Positions 63,948 through 64,000 of a stretch of 64,000 nucleotides of DNA are shown here, piece after piece. The stretch comes from an uncultured Lachnospiraceae bacterium (GTDB lineage Bacteria; Bacillota; Clostridia; Lachnospirales; Lachnospiraceae): positions 26,316 to 90,315 of the forward strand of contig CAJUKA010000010.1 in NCBI GenBank assembly GCA_910586585.1, given 5' to 3'. The position numbers were made by a program, and so were the translations under genes. The first letter of the stretch is position 1. Each line of letters starts with the position of its first letter. The notes beneath the pieces are model-generated. The model saw only the letters and a list, made by a program, of their open reading frames with translations. It did no database searches and was not told the origin of the DNA.

Positions 63948-64000
63948 TGTTATAATTAATAAAAATAAGACATGGAGGTTTTGGTAATGGGGACAGGAAA
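63948..64000 (+). CDS. Start of a gene cut by the window edge, with extended -10 promoter
   Basis: TGTTATAAT (63948-63956) is an extended -10. GGAGG lies eight bases before an ATG at 63987; only MGTG is visible. Confidence 0.5.

Overview
The window looks like a low-GC Firmicute of class Clostridia, most likely Lachnospiraceae. The grounds are the gene order dnaA-dnaN-yaaA-recF-gyrB-gyrA around a clear replication origin, strong GGAGG ribosome sites, frequent TTG starts, and families typical of that group (PerR-like regulator, bacteriohemerythrin, rubredoxin-flavin reductase fusion, CZB chemoreceptor, surface pullulanase, GH42 beta-galactosidase). No tRNA, rRNA or CRISPR array was found. Family names come from recognised motifs, not from database searches.

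Layout. 1-6.8 kb: end of a MoxR/DUF58/VWA operon whose last gene is a 1503-residue fusion. 7.4-10.9 kb: minus-strand soluble chemoreceptor, an autoregulated Fur/PerR-type repressor and a ferredoxin-like aldo/keto reductase. 11-15 kb: accessory stretch with a SUKH protein, an inverted-repeat element, a MerR/TipAS regulator and a decayed three-gene module. 15-20 kb: metabolic genes (TfoX-like, GH42 beta-galactosidase, AzlC/AzlD, aminotransferase). 20.6-25 kb: a LytTR response regulator and AgrC-like kinase, followed by a pair of direct repeats that look like their operator, a membrane-anchored protein and two tandem paralogues of unknown function. 25-30 kb: MBL hydrolase, flavin reductase-rubredoxin, a GNAT remnant, a lipoprotein and an anchored pullulanase. 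30.6-34.8 kb: accessory island (DUF6440, unknown proteins, GNAT, NADAR, SUKH).

36-45 kb is the origin and replication block. At least four perfect and five near-perfect DnaA boxes precede dnaA; more lie before dnaN, one of them overlapping the dnaN start codon. The plus-strand side then runs through cardiolipin synthase, a CheY/CheC pair, nitroreductase, nucleotidyltransferase-HAD, dtd, MgtC, an ABC exporter, a CPBP-family membrane protein, tandem hemerythrin, a polysaccharide deacetylase and pgi. 61.8-64 kb is a mobile-element fragment: divergent XRE repressors with shared operators, a frameshifted small gene, a highly structured non-coding stretch and an overlooked 27-residue holin-like toxin gene.

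Non-coding DNA is unusually rich in repeated structure: six copies of one TTGAGCGC-stem terminator, several GAGTAGGG-stem hairpins, an 88-bp tandem duplication in a stack of terminators, and dispersed inverted-repeat elements (12.6, 34.9 and 42.5 kb, with relics at 9.5, 26.6, 30.6 and 45.3 kb). The strongest candidates for undescribed biology are the structured RNA plus small toxin at the right end, the NADAR/SUKH island next to the origin, and the LytTR-linked paralogue pair.
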